Below, in pieces: positions 1 through 7,610 of a DNA stretch of 64,000 bases. The position numbers and the translations under genes are program-made. The notes under the pieces were generated by a model. It was not told the origin of the DNA, made no database searches, and saw only the letters and a program-made list of their open reading frames with translations. Origin of the DNA: Streptomyces sp. NBC_01260. GTDB taxonomy: Bacteria; Actinomycetota; Actinomycetes; Streptomycetales; Streptomycetaceae. Where the stretch lies: the NCBI RefSeq assembly GCF_036226405.1, contig NZ_CP108464.1, forward strand, positions 7,130,001 to 7,194,000. Reading direction: 5' to 3'. Every line of letters starts with the position of its first letter. Positions within the stretch are counted from its first letter, which is position 1.

Positions 1-1
1 C

Positions 2-664
2 TCCGCCCGGGGCCTCGGTCTGCCGGCGCCGGACCTGGACGAGGTGCGCCGGGCCTGCGCCGCCGTCATCGAGGCCAACCCGGCCGCCCTCGGCCGGCTG
101 CGGATCACGTACACCGGAGGCATCTCGCCGCTCGGGTCCGACCGCGGCACAGCAGGCCCCGGACTGGTCGTCGCCCTCGGGGAGGTGAAGCGCCGCCCGG
201 ACACCACGGCGGTCATCACCGTCCCCTGGACGCGCAACGAACGCGGCGCGCTCGCCGGGCTCAAGACCACCTCGTACGCGGAGAACGTCGTCGCGCTCGC
301 CCGCGCCCACGAGCGGGGTGCCACCGAGGCGCTCTTCGCCAACACCGTCGGACAGCTCTGCGAGGGCACCGGGTCCAATGTCTTCGTCGTCCTGGACGGC
401 CAGCTGCACACCCCGCCGGTCGCCTCCGGCTGCCTGGCCGGGATCACCCGCGCGCTGGCGGTGGAATGGACCGGGGCGCAGGAGACCGAGCTGCCGTTCG
501 ACGTGCTGGAACGGGCCGAGGAGATCTTTCTGACCTCCACGCTCCGTGACATCCAGTCCGTCCACCGGGTCGACGGCAGGGAGCTGCCCGGCGGCCCCGG
601 CCCGGTGACCACCAAGGCCATGAGCGTCTTCGGCGAGCGGGCCGGCAACGACCTGGACCCGTAG
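2..664 (+). CDS. pabC: Class IV PLP aminotransferase, 4-amino-4-deoxychorismate lyase-like (5' truncated by window)
   Basis: The 3' part of a fold-type IV PLP enzyme; the reading frame is open from base 2, so the start lies upstream of the window. Family features seen: a lysine in GLKTTSY, the usual Schiff-base position, and LCEGTGSNVF, which carries the conserved Glu and the phosphate-binding segment. The family includes aminodeoxychorismate lyase (releases pyruvate to give p-aminobenzoate for folate) and branched-chain or D-amino-acid aminotransferases. The lyase call rests on overall resemblance and on my recollection of a PabC-like gene near ssgB in Streptomyces. The TAG stop is at 662-664. 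A downstream acetyltransferase follows after about 100 bp, probably from its own start signals. Confidence 0.75.
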   Translation, partial: SARGLGLPAPDLDEVRRACAAVIEANPAALGRLRITYTGGISPLGSDRGTAGPGLVVALGEVKRRPDTTAVITVPWTRNERGALAGLKTTSYAENVVALARAHERGATEALFANTVGQLCEGTGSNVFVVLDGQLHTPPVASGCLAGITRALAVEWTGAQETELPFDVLERAEEIFLTSTLRDIQSVHRVDGRELPGGPGPVTTKAMSVFGERAGNDLDP

Positions 665-760
665 GCCGGGTCCGCGAAGTAACGGCCGCCCGCCCGCGCG
701 ATGCGGGGGCGGCCGAAAATGCGGATGACGGCTCCGCGTTCGGGGGATAGAAATCCCCTG

Positions 761-1597
761 ATGACCACCACACTCCGGCCTTCCGGGCCGATCCAGTCAG
801 GCGCCGACGGCGCACAGGAGCGCGCGTACGACGTGTGCGACAACGGGCGGCCCGTCGGCGCCGTCGAGATCGGCACCGAGCCGGGGCCGGCCGGCGGAGT
901 GGGCCTGCTGCGGTCCCTGCGGATCGACGAGCCAGTCCGCAGGCGCGGCCGGGGGACCATCGCCGCCCTGGCTGCCGAAGAGGTGCTGCGCGGCTGGGGC
1001 TGCACCCAGGTGCGTACGGAAGTCGCCGCCGCCGAAACCGCTGCGCAGCGGCTCGCCTCCGCGCTCGGCTACACCGAGCGCAGCAGGAACATGATCAAGT
1101 CGCTGCCGTCGGTCCCCCCGGCCCTGCCCGGCCGGCTGACCGCACGCCCGATGACGCCCGGGGAGTTCGCGCGGTGGCAGGACGGGGCCATCGCCGCGTA
1201 CGCGGAGAGCCTGGTCACCCGGGGCACCTCGCGGGAGACCGCTCTGCGGGCCGCCCGCACCTCCCACGCCGGGCACCTGCCGGACGGCCTGGCCACCGAG
1301 GGCGCCCATCTGCACTTCCTGCTCCACGACGGCGAGCCCGTGGGGTACGTCTGGGTGGCCCGGTTCGAGATGCACCCCGGTCTGCTCGTCGGCTACGTGT
1401 TCGACGTGGAGGTGAACGAGGAGTTCCGGGGCCGGGGGTACGGGCGGGCGCTGATGCTCCAGGCGGAGCGCATCGCTCTCGCGGCGGGCGACGAGCGGCT
1501 GGGCCTGCACGTGGTCACGGCCAACACACCCGCGGTCCGGCTGTACGAGTCGCTGGGCTACGAACCGACCCAGTACAACCTGACCAAGCAGCTCTAG
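761..1597 (+). CDS. Tandem-domain GNAT acetyltransferase
   Basis: A 278-residue protein with two GNAT-like halves. The N-terminal half (about 25-120) has RRRGRGTIAALA, an acetyl-CoA pyrophosphate-loop type sequence. The C-terminal half (about 130-278) has the cleaner motif A, EEFRGRGYGRALM, followed by the family's usual NTPAVRLYESLGY. It should transfer an acetyl group from acetyl-CoA to an amine; the substrate is unknown. The ATG at 761 is preferred over one 60 bases upstream because it begins the conserved region. The TAG stop lies in the CTAG target duplication of a MITE-like insertion that begins right after it. In the empty site the stop would have been the same, so the protein is probably unchanged. 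Confidence 0.88.
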   Translation: MTTTLRPSGPIQSGADGAQERAYDVCDNGRPVGAVEIGTEPGPAGGVGLLRSLRIDEPVRRRGRGTIAALAAEEVLRGWGCTQVRTEVAAAETAAQRLASALGYTERSRNMIKSLPSVPPALPGRLTARPMTPGEFARWQDGAIAAYAESLVTRGTSRETALRAARTSHAGHLPDGLATEGAHLHFLLHDGEPVGYVWVARFEMHPGLLVGYVFDVEVNEEFRGRGYGRALMLQAERIALAAGDERLGLHVVTANTPAVRLYESLGYEPTQYNLTKQL

Positions 1598-1759
1598 GGC
1601 CTCTCGTTTGGATCAGGCCGGGCTCACGGGGTCCGGCACGCACATCTGCGGCGTTGTCGTCGGTCGCCAATGCTCCGCATTGACTCCCTCCTCCGCCCTG
1701 CAGCTGCACGCACCGGACCCCGCTCCCTGATCCGGTCTGATCCAAACGAAAGGCCCTAG
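1594..1759. mobile_element. MITE-like element with 18-bp terminal inverted repeats and CTAG target duplication
   Basis: The left end (1598-1615) GGCCTCTCGTTTGGATCA and the reverse complement of the right end (1738-1755) GGCCTTTCGTTTGGATCA differ at one base. CTAG flanks both ends (1594-1597, 1756-1759), as a 4-bp target duplication typical of IS5-type elements. The 158-bp interior has no transposase; its arms also pair further in (GGGTCCGGCACGC against GCACCGGACCCC), so the whole unit can fold back. The size, ends and lack of an ORF fit a non-autonomous miniature element moved by a related full-length IS. It sits between convergent genes, at the stop codon of the acetyltransferase. Confidence 0.85.
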
Positions 1760-1781
1760 GCCCTGCGCCGCGCCCGGGGCC

Positions 1782-2297
1782 TCAGCCCTGTCCGGCGAGC
1801 AGCCGGTCGGCGATCTCCTCGATCCGCTCTCGCAGGCCTTCCTGGCTCTTGCCGCCGTCCAGCCGCTCTCCGCCGATCACATAGGTCGGGGTGCCGGTGA
1901 CCCCGATGGCCTTGCCCTCGGCCTGGTCGGCGTCGACGATCAGCAGGTGCCGACCGTCGATCAGGGCGGTGTCGAACTCCTCGGCGTCCAGGCCGAGTTC
2001 CTCCGCAACCTCGATCAGCAGCGGCTCGCCGCCGCGGCCGAGGTCGGCGGTGCGGGCGAGCACGGCCTCGATGTACGGCCAGTCCTTGCCCTGCGCCGCG
2101 GCCTCCTCGGCGGCCTGCGCGGCGGCGTAGGCGTGCTTGTGCTTCTCCAGCGGGAAGTGCCGCAGCCGCACCTCGATCCGGTCGCCGTACCGTGCCCGCA
2201 GAGCGTGCACATCGGTGAGGGCGTGGTGGCAGTCGGGGCACTGGAGCTCGCACCAGAGGTCGAGGACGACCGGCGCTGCGGGGGTGGGATCACTCAT
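1782..2297 (-). CDS. DsbA-family thioredoxin-like protein
   Basis: A 171-residue thioredoxin-fold protein. Residues near the N-terminus read LWCELQCPDCH, giving a CPDC redox motif, and GVTGTPTYVIGG near residue 140 supplies the cis-proline loop of the DsbA/FrnE-like family. The helical insertion between them is rich in Ala and Glu. No signal peptide is seen, so it is probably a cytoplasmic thiol-disulfide oxidoreductase or an isomerase-like relative. The ATG at 2297 begins the conserved region; longer in-frame starts exist but would add a low-complexity, non-conserved stretch. It converges on the acetyltransferase across the MITE. Confidence 0.85.
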   Translation of the reverse strand: MSDPTPAAPVVLDLWCELQCPDCHHALTDVHALRARYGDRIEVRLRHFPLEKHKHAYAAAQAAEEAAAQGKDWPYIEAVLARTADLGRGGEPLLIEVAEELGLDAEEFDTALIDGRHLLIVDADQAEGKAIGVTGTPTYVIGGERLDGGKSQEGLRERIEEIADRLLAGQG

Positions 2298-2493
2298 GGG
2301 GCCAGTCTCCCAGGGCGTACGGGAGAGCCTCGACCGGCACCGGCCCGGCGCGGGCCGTCCCGCCGCCCGCCCGCACGGCACCTGGGGAGGATCCCGGCCC
2401 TGATATGTCCCTGATGTGGGCTCCGGGCGTGGCCCCGAGCACATGGACAGGTGCAGGATGGAAGGGACGTTTCCCCTGCGCCTGGAGGCACTG

Positions 2494-2955
2494 ATGCTTG
2501 CCGAGACCATTTGTTCCGCGGCGTCCGCGGCGGGCCTGGGCATCGCCGCCGTCACCGCGTACCGGAAGCGATTCCTCGCGGCGACCAGGATCGCGGCCTA
2601 CTCCCTGATTCCGATCGGCCTGGTGCTGACCGGTGTCGTCCAGTGGGTCACGGACATCGCGTTCAAGCCGAGCGTCTGGCTGGGCTTCGGCCTGCTCGGG
2701 GTGGCCTGGCTGCTGTTCATCACGACCCGCGCGGTCGAACGGCGCGGGGGCGGCACCCGCAAGGAACGCAAGGCGGCCGCCCGTGCCGCGCGCGGCGACG
2801 CGGTGGCACCGGCCGCCTCGGCCCCCTCGCTGGGGGCAGGTGTCCCGGCGGTCCGGCCCCAGCAGCGGGAGAAGTCGAAGCAGCAGGCCGCCGCGAGCGG
2901 ATCGGGCGAGGACTTCAGCGACATCGAGGCCATCCTGAAGAAGCACGGCATCTGA
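2494..2955 (+). CDS. Small membrane protein with charged cytoplasmic tail
   Basis: A 153-residue protein. Hydrophobic segments lie at about residues 3-22 (AETICSAASAAGLGIAAV), 33-52 (AAYSLIPIGLVLTGVVQWV) and 60-80 (SVWLGFGLLGVAWLLFIT). A long tail rich in Arg, Lys, Ala and Gln follows and ends in DFSDIEAILKKHGI. That last motif recurs at the C-terminus of several Streptomyces integral membrane proteins. No catalytic motif is visible. The ATG at 2494 was chosen because GGAGG sits 5 bases upstream (2484-2488). It stands alone between a divergent DsbA-like gene and the LacI gene. Function unknown. Confidence 0.78.
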   Translation: MLAETICSAASAAGLGIAAVTAYRKRFLAATRIAAYSLIPIGLVLTGVVQWVTDIAFKPSVWLGFGLLGVAWLLFITTRAVERRGGGTRKERKAAARAARGDAVAPAASAPSLGAGVPAVRPQQREKSKQQAAASGSGEDFSDIEAILKKHGI

Positions 2956-3039
2956 AACACGGCATCCGGTCCGCGCCCGCACCGCCGGTCCCCGCACCTG
3001 ACTGCGGGGGAGTGGGAGAGTGGGGGAACCGCGCTGATA

Positions 3040-3051
3040 TGAATCGATTCA
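3040..3051. promoter_or_regulatory. LacI-type operator O1 (upstream)
   Basis: TGAATCGATTCA is a perfect 12-bp palindrome with a central CG, the usual form of a LacI/GalR-family operator. It lies 11 bp before the -35 box of the lacI promoter. Its centre is 62 bp, about six helical turns, from a second near-identical site, a spacing that suits looping by a dimer-of-dimers repressor. Confidence 0.8.
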
Positions 3052-3061
3052 CGCATGATCC

Positions 3062-3090
3062 TTGACGGTGTTCGGGGATGGGGCTAGCGT
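3062..3090 (+). promoter_or_regulatory. Predicted promoter of the LacI-family gene
   Basis: TTGACG (3062-3067) and TAGCGT (3085-3090) are separated by exactly 17 bp, matching the housekeeping sigma (HrdB) consensus spacing. The start point would fall near 3096-3098, just before operator O2. The two flanking operators suggest the repressor shuts off its own transcription. Confidence 0.65.
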
Positions 3091-3101
3091 CCCGAACGGA
3101 T

Positions 3102-3113
3102 TGAATCAATTCA
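3102..3113. promoter_or_regulatory. LacI-type operator O2 (at the transcription start)
   Basis: TGAATCAATTCA matches O1 (TGAATCGATTCA) except for one central base. It lies a few bases after the predicted start point, where a bound repressor would block promoter clearance. Confidence 0.72.
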
Positions 3114-3185
3114 CTCACGCCCGTCCGTACGATGGGGTGACGCCGCTGGACCAGTGCGGCCAAGGGCACCAGTGGGGCAGGACAA

Positions 3186-4202
3186 GTGGCGCGTGTGGCA
3201 GGGATCAAGGATGTGGCCCGGCAGGCCGGGGTCTCCGTGGGCACGGTCTCCAATGTGATCAACCGTCCGGAGGCCGTACTTCCCGAGACGCGTGCGCGGG
3301 TGCTGGCCGCCATCGAGGACCTCGGCTACGTCCGCAGCGAATCCGCTCGCCAGCTCAGGGCGGGACGCAGCCGGATCATGGCCCTGCTCGTCCTGGACAT
3401 GGGCAACCCCTTCTTCGTCGACGTGGCCCGCGGGGCCGAGCGCGCCGCCCGGCAGGCGGGCCTCGGTGTCATGGTCTGCAACAGCGGCCAGAGCCCCGCG
3501 GAAGAGGCCGAGTACCTCGGACTCTTCGCGGAGCAGCGGGTGTGCGGCGTGCTGGTCACTCCGGCCGACGCGACCGGCCGCAACCTCGAATCCTTCAGCC
3601 GCCACCGGATTCCCTACGTCCTGGTGGACCGCGTCGCATCCGGCACCGGGACCTGCGCGGTCTCCGTCGACGACGTGCGGGGCGGCGCCCTGGCCGTCGG
3701 GCACCTGGTCTCGGCCGGGCACCGCTCGGTGGCCTACGTCAGCGGACCGGGTGACCTGCACCAGATCAGGGACCGCCGCACGGGCGCGCTGTCGGCCCTG
3801 GCCGAGGCGGGGCTGGAGCCCGAGGCGCTCGTCGAGATCCCCTCCGACCGGCTGGACGTGGCGGCGGGACGCGACGCCGGGGCCCGGCTGCTCGGCCTGG
3901 TGCCCCGCCCCACCGCGGTGTTCTGCGCGAACGACCTGCTCGCCCTCGGCGTGCTGCAGGCCCTGTACGCGGCCGGGGTGCGGGTGCCGCAGGACATCGC
4001 CATCGTCGGATACGACGACATCGAATTCGCCGCCGCCGCTGCCGTACCGCTCACCTCGGTCCGCCAGCCGGCGGTCGTGATGGGCCGGATGGCCGCCGAA
4101 CTCCTGCTGGAGGAGGCCGAGGACGACGGCCACCACGAGCACCGCAGTGTGGTGCTCCAGCCGGAACTCGTCGTGCGCGCGTCGAGCTCAACCCCCCGCT
4201 GA
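3186..4202 (+). CDS. LacI-family transcriptional repressor
   Basis: A 338-residue protein. Residues 5-55 hold the N-terminal helix-turn-helix (IKDVARQAGVSVGTVSNVIN) and hinge helix (SARQLRAGRS); residues 65-335 form a periplasmic-binding-protein-like sugar sensor (PTAVFCANDLLALGVLQAL, IAIVGYDDIEFA). GTG at 3186 follows a GGGGCAGGA ribosome site. Two matching palindromes flank its promoter, so autorepression is likely. The gene directly downstream encodes an acetyl-xylan-esterase-like hydrolase, with no operator of its own in the 62-bp gap, so the two are probably co-transcribed and the inducer may be a plant-cell-wall sugar. That link is inference. Confidence 0.92.
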   Translation: MARVAGIKDVARQAGVSVGTVSNVINRPEAVLPETRARVLAAIEDLGYVRSESARQLRAGRSRIMALLVLDMGNPFFVDVARGAERAARQAGLGVMVCNSGQSPAEEAEYLGLFAEQRVCGVLVTPADATGRNLESFSRHRIPYVLVDRVASGTGTCAVSVDDVRGGALAVGHLVSAGHRSVAYVSGPGDLHQIRDRRTGALSALAEAGLEPEALVEIPSDRLDVAAGRDAGARLLGLVPRPTAVFCANDLLALGVLQALYAAGVRVPQDIAIVGYDDIEFAAAAAVPLTSVRQPAVVMGRMAAELLLEEAEDDGHHEHRSVVLQPELVVRASSSTPR

Positions 4203-4264
4203 GGCCGCCGCCCGCCCTGCCTTCTCTCTGTCGTTCCCTTCCGCCTGCCCGAAACGGAGACGCC

Positions 4265-5236
4265 GTGCCCCTTTTCGACCTGCCCCTGGACCAACTCCGC
4301 TCCTACCGGCCGGAGTCCGGTGAGCCGGACGACTTCGACGCCTTCTGGCGGCGCACCCTCGAAGAGGCTTCCGCGCACCCGCTGGATGCCGAGTTCACCG
4401 CGTACGACGCGGCGTTGAGCAAGGTCGACGCCCATGACGTGTCGTTCGCCGGCTGGGGCGGGCACCGGATACGTGCCTGGCTGAACGTGCCCGCCGGCGC
4501 CGAGGGCCCCCTGCCCACCGTCGTCCACTACCTGGGATACGGCGGCGGGCGCGGGCTGCCGCACGACCACCTGGTGTGGCCCGCCGCCGGATGGGCCACC
4601 CTGCTCGTGGACACCCGGGGCCAGGGCGCCGTCAACAACAACTCGCCGGGCTCCACCCCGGACCCGCACGGCGGCGGCAATCCGCAGTCGCCCGGCTTCA
4701 TGACCCGCGGCATCCTCGACCCCGACGAGTACTACTACCGGCGGGTGTTCACCGACGCGGTCCGCGCCGTCGAGGTGGCCCGTACCCACCCGGCCGTCGA
4801 CCCCGACCGGATCGTCGTGCACGGCGGCAGCCAGGGCGGTGGCATCGCGCAGGCGGTGGCCGGGCTCAGCCCCCACGTCAAGGCCGCGCTCATCGACGTA
4901 CCGTTCCTGACGCACTACCGGCGCGCCGTCGAGATCACCGACCGGGACCCCTACCAGGAGATCGTCCGCTTCCTGTCCGCCCAGCACGGCGTCTGCGAGC
5001 AGGTGTTCCGGACCCTCTCGTACTTCGACGGCATCAGCTTCGCCGCCCGGGCGACGGTACCCGCGCTCTACTCGGTGGCGCTGATGGACACCGTCTGCCC
5101 GCCGTCCACCGTCTTCGCCGCCTACAACCACTGGGCGGGTCCCAAGGAGATCGAGGTCTATCCCTGGAACAACCACGAGGGCGGCGGTTCGGCCCACCGA
5201 GGGGCGCAGCTGCGTATGCTGCGGGACCTGGGCTGA
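4265..5236 (+). CDS. CE7-type acetyl xylan esterase / cephalosporin-C deacetylase family hydrolase
   Basis: A 323-residue alpha/beta hydrolase of normal CE7 length. The family RGQG motif appears as DTRGQG (about 116-121), and the nucleophile elbow is HGGSQGG with Ser189. The C-terminal His of the triad is probably in NHEGGG, and the Asp in LMDTVCPP. Members remove acetyl groups from xylo-oligosaccharides or cephalosporins. No signal peptide is seen, which fits intracellular deacetylation of imported oligosaccharides. GTG at 4265 follows a GGAG. It lies just downstream of a LacI repressor gene and is probably part of the same transcript. Confidence 0.9.
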   Translation: MPLFDLPLDQLRSYRPESGEPDDFDAFWRRTLEEASAHPLDAEFTAYDAALSKVDAHDVSFAGWGGHRIRAWLNVPAGAEGPLPTVVHYLGYGGGRGLPHDHLVWPAAGWATLLVDTRGQGAVNNNSPGSTPDPHGGGNPQSPGFMTRGILDPDEYYYRRVFTDAVRAVEVARTHPAVDPDRIVVHGGSQGGGIAQAVAGLSPHVKAALIDVPFLTHYRRAVEITDRDPYQEIVRFLSAQHGVCEQVFRTLSYFDGISFAARATVPALYSVALMDTVCPPSTVFAAYNHWAGPKEIEVYPWNNHEGGGSAHRGAQLRMLRDLG

Positions 5237-5393
5237 CCGGCGACGCGGCGCGGGGAGCGCCGGGCCTATCCGAATACGTGACGGGCGGTCGGACGCCGGA
5301 GCGATTGTGGTCACCACGTGCGGGGTGAACTCCCCTGACAAAAAGGCGTATTGATCGCCAACGGGGGCCGGCCTGCGTCATGATCGTCCGGAG

Positions 5394-5549
5394 ATGGTGG
5401 ACACCTCCCGGGGCGACGCCCCCGCACCCCCCGCCGAAGAGCCGCGTGGCTGCCTCTTCGCGCTTTCCCAGCCCCCTCTGATGATCTTCCTCACGGTGAT
5501 CGGCGGCCTGCTGCTGATGGCCGCGTTGCACGATCTTTTAGTGCTGTGA
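5394..5549 (+). CDS. Small hydrophobic protein with a TTA (bldA-dependent) codon
   Basis: A 51-residue ORF: about 27 polar residues rich in Pro and Ala, then one membrane segment (PLMIFLTVIGGLLLMAAL) and a short tail. Codon use is typically Streptomyces (GC-ending) except for one TTA leucine codon at 5538-5540, four codons before the stop. TTA is read only by the bldA tRNA, which accumulates late in development. The start may be ATG 5394 or GTG 5397, because the GGAG at 5390-5393 directly abuts the ATG. Its last 59 bases overlap the 3' end of the convergent CGNR gene. Function unknown; coding status is inferred from codon bias and the membrane segment. Confidence 0.55.
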   Translation: MVDTSRGDAPAPPAEEPRGCLFALSQPPLMIFLTVIGGLLLMAALHDLLVL

Positions 5550-6129
5550 GCGGCTCGCCGGCCGCTTCCCTGCGGCGCGCCCGGTACGCGGCGACGTGCA
5601 AGCGGTTACCGCAGGTGCGGCTGGAGCAGTAGCGGCGGGAGCGGTTGCGGGAGAGGTCGACGAAGGCGCGCCGGCAGTCCGGCGCCTCGCAGCGCCGCAG
5701 CCGGTCCGTCTCGCCCGCCACGATGATGAACGCGAGGGCCATCCCGCAGTCGGCCGCCAGGTGGTCGGCGATCGACGCGTCCGGCGCGAAGTAGTGCACG
5801 TGCCAGTCGTAGCCGTCGTGGTTGCTGAGCTGCGGCGTGGTGCCCGCGGCTGCCACCAGGGAGTTGACGAGCGAGGCGGCGACCTGTGCGTCGGACGCGG
5901 CGAAGACCGCCGCGAACCGGGCCCGTACGTCGTGCACGGCCCGCAGGTCCTTCTCGTCGAGCTCGTTCACCCCGCTCAGGCGGTGGCGCCCGGCGAACGC
6001 GTAGAGCGCGGGGATGCCGGCGAGCCCGTCGGCCGGTGTCCCGTCCTCCGGCTGCGCGCTCTCGGGCGCGGTGTTCACCAGATCGACCACCGTTTCGAGG
6101 GCGATCCGGGTGTCGTGTGGGATCAGCAC
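5491..6129 (-). CDS. CGNR zinc-finger domain protein (ABATE-type regulator)
   Basis: A 212-residue protein. The N-terminal part (about 1-140) is the alpha-helical stress-related ABATE-like domain. The C-terminal zinc finger reads RRCEAPDCRRAFVD, then RYCSSRTCGNRLHVA, giving the four cysteines and the CGNR signature, which probably binds DNA. GTG at 6129 was chosen because GGGAG lies 8 bases upstream and the conserved region starts there; upstream sequence is low-complexity. Its 3' end overlaps a convergent 51-codon ORF. It is probably a transcriptional regulator; targets unknown. Confidence 0.88.
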   Translation of the reverse strand: MLIPHDTRIALETVVDLVNTAPESAQPEDGTPADGLAGIPALYAFAGRHRLSGVNELDEKDLRAVHDVRARFAAVFAASDAQVAASLVNSLVAAAGTTPQLSNHDGYDWHVHYFAPDASIADHLAADCGMALAFIIVAGETDRLRRCEAPDCRRAFVDLSRNRSRRYCSSRTCGNRLHVAAYRARRREAAGEPLTALKDRATRPSAAGRRSP

Positions 6130-6347
6130 GCTTTCGCTCCCTGGCCTCCGGCGGGCGGGGCGCCCACCGATGCCGGATGACTCTACTGGCACGGCCGTGG
6201 CGTCCAGGGGCCCGAGAGGGCCTTCGGAGCCCGTGGGGCGCGCCTTACCGGCCATCGGGCCGCGGGGGCGGGGGTACGGGCGGCGGCGGGGCCGTGGAGA
6301 CCCGGCCGGGGGCGTCTGGGCGGGGCGGGGAAGCGGGCGAACGCGGA

Positions 6348-6389
6348 CCGGCGCCGTCACCACGGTGGATTCCGTGAGGACGGCGCCGG
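6348..6389. other. Nested perfect hairpin between ssgB and the CGNR gene
   Basis: CCGGCGCCGTC (6348-6358) pairs perfectly with GACGGCGCCGG (6379-6389). Inside, CACGG (6361-6365) pairs with CCGTG (6372-6376) after small symmetric bulges. This gives a 16-pair rod with a six-base loop. It could terminate ssgB transcription or belong to a structured RNA. The rest of the 335-bp gap shows no gene. Confidence 0.5.
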
Positions 6390-6414
6390 TTTCTGCCGTA
6401 TGAGGTTGTCCGCG

Positions 6415-6445
6415 CGACGCCGTCTCCCCGAGTCGGACGGCGTCG
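6415..6445 (-). terminator. Hairpin downstream of ssgB
   Basis: CGACGCCGTC (6415-6424) and GACGGCGTCG (6436-6445) form a perfect 10-bp stem with an 11-base loop, 19 bases beyond the ssgB stop. There is no clear T-run, as is common for Streptomyces terminators. Confidence 0.55.
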
Positions 6446-6463
6446 TGCAGTTCTCGGCCTGGC

Positions 6464-6877
6464 TCAGCTTTCCGCCAGGATGTGTGAGAGCTCCGTATCG
6501 AGATCGAAGTGACGATGCTCGGTGCCCGGCGGAACCGCGGCGTCGGTCCTCTTCAGGAACGACTCCAGGGCCCGTGCCGGGGCCTCGAGCAGGGCTTCGC
6601 CCTCTGGGGAGCTCAGCGCGATACAGACGACGCCCTGGCCGTGGCTACGGGATGGCCAGACGCGGACGTCTCCGGTGCCGGTGGGCCTGTGCAGCCCCTC
6701 GGCAAGGAGGTCGCGGGCGAAAACCCACTCGACCGTCTCCTCCGCTCCGGTGTGGAAGGTGGCGTGCACGGCATACGGATCGGCCGTGTCATACCGCAGG
6801 CCCGCGGGTACAGGCAGTGAGGACTCGCTCGACACAACGAGGCGCAGGTGCAGCTCGCAGCTGACCGTGGTGTTCAT
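6464..6877 (-). CDS. ssgB: SsgB, sporulation-specific cell division activator
   Basis: A 137-residue SsgA-like protein; the length and sequence (MNTTVSCELHLRLVV..., ending ...LSHILAES) match the near-invariant SsgB of streptomycetes as I recall it. In Streptomyces SsgB recruits FtsZ to future septum sites during sporulation-specific division and is positioned by SsgA. ATG 6877 is the conserved start; a longer in-frame start upstream would add 22 residues with no conservation. A 6-bp inverted repeat (GCCACC-TAC-GGTGGC, 6939-6953) lies in the upstream region. Developmental sigma control is known for this gene in S. coelicolor, but I could not place a convincing promoter. Confidence 0.96.
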   Translation of the reverse strand: MNTTVSCELHLRLVVSSESSLPVPAGLRYDTADPYAVHATFHTGAEETVEWVFARDLLAEGLHRPTGTGDVRVWPSRSHGQGVVCIALSSPEGEALLEAPARALESFLKRTDAAVPPGTEHRHFDLDTELSHILAES

Positions 6878-7067
6878 AAGCGCCAGGGCCTTTCGCTCAG
6901 TGTGCGCTCGGGGATTCGCACGTCGGCGAAATCGACATGCCACCTACGGTGGCGTTGTAAACCCCTCTGACCGTTTTGTGATCCTTCAGGTAGCTCGTAC
7001 AGCGGTGTGTAACTTTGGGTTATGCGGCCATTCCAGTGACGAGGGTGGTTCCGGTAGGTTGGCCTTC

Positions 7068-7559
7068 ATGAATGCGGAGAGTGACGAGCGGGACGGAGCC
7101 GCCGCACCGGCGGATCCGGCGCCCGCGACGGGGGACGTGGCGAGAGGCGTGACGGGGGACGTCACGCAGGATGTGGCGAAGGAGGACCCGGAGCTCGGCT
7201 CCAGGGCGCCCGGATTCATCCAGGCATCCAGGGCGCTGCACCTGAGCTGGCAGGTCGGCGTGTTCATGGTCGGCCTCGCCGTGGTGGTGGCGGGCATCAT
7301 CATGCTGCCGCTGCCCGGCCCCGGCTGGCTGGTGATCTTCGGCGGCATGGCGATCTGGGCGACCGAGTTCGTCTGGGCGCAGCTGGTGCTGCGCTGGACG
7401 CGGCGGAAGGTCACCGAGGCCGCCAGGCGGGCCCTCGATCCCAAGGTCCGGCGGCGCAACATCGCGCTCACCGTGATCGGGCTGGTGATCATCGCGGTGC
7501 TGGTGGGGATCTATGTGTGGAAGTTCGGAATCGTCATGCCGTGGAAGATCCACGAGTGA
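7068..7559 (+). CDS. PGPGW-motif membrane protein (TIGR02611 family)
   Basis: A 163-residue protein. The first 55 residues are acidic and contain a loose GDV repeat (DVARGVTGDVTQDVAK). Two hydrophobic hairpins follow: about 66-105, with the signature LPLPGPGWLVIFGGMAIWA, and about 135-155 (IALTVIGLVIIAVLVGIYVW). The TIGR02611 family is actinobacterial and of unknown function. ATG 7068 starts the conserved protein after a GGTAGG. It is divergent from ssgB across about 190 bp and ends 54 bp before a tRNA-Val. Confidence 0.85.
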   Translation: MNAESDERDGAAAPADPAPATGDVARGVTGDVTQDVAKEDPELGSRAPGFIQASRALHLSWQVGVFMVGLAVVVAGIIMLPLPGPGWLVIFGGMAIWATEFVWAQLVLRWTRRKVTEAARRALDPKVRRRNIALTVIGLVIIAVLVGIYVWKFGIVMPWKIHE

Positions 7560-7610
7560 CCCGGAGCTGGTCGGGGGGCGCCGCTGACATGGGGTAATGT
7601 TTGGCGTGCG

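Noticed and set aside
6930-6965. Developmental-sigma promoter of ssgB (GTTT at the -35 position)
   Set aside because: On the minus strand GTTT is present but the -10 side reads GGTGGC rather than GGGTA-like, so the match is too weak to annotate.
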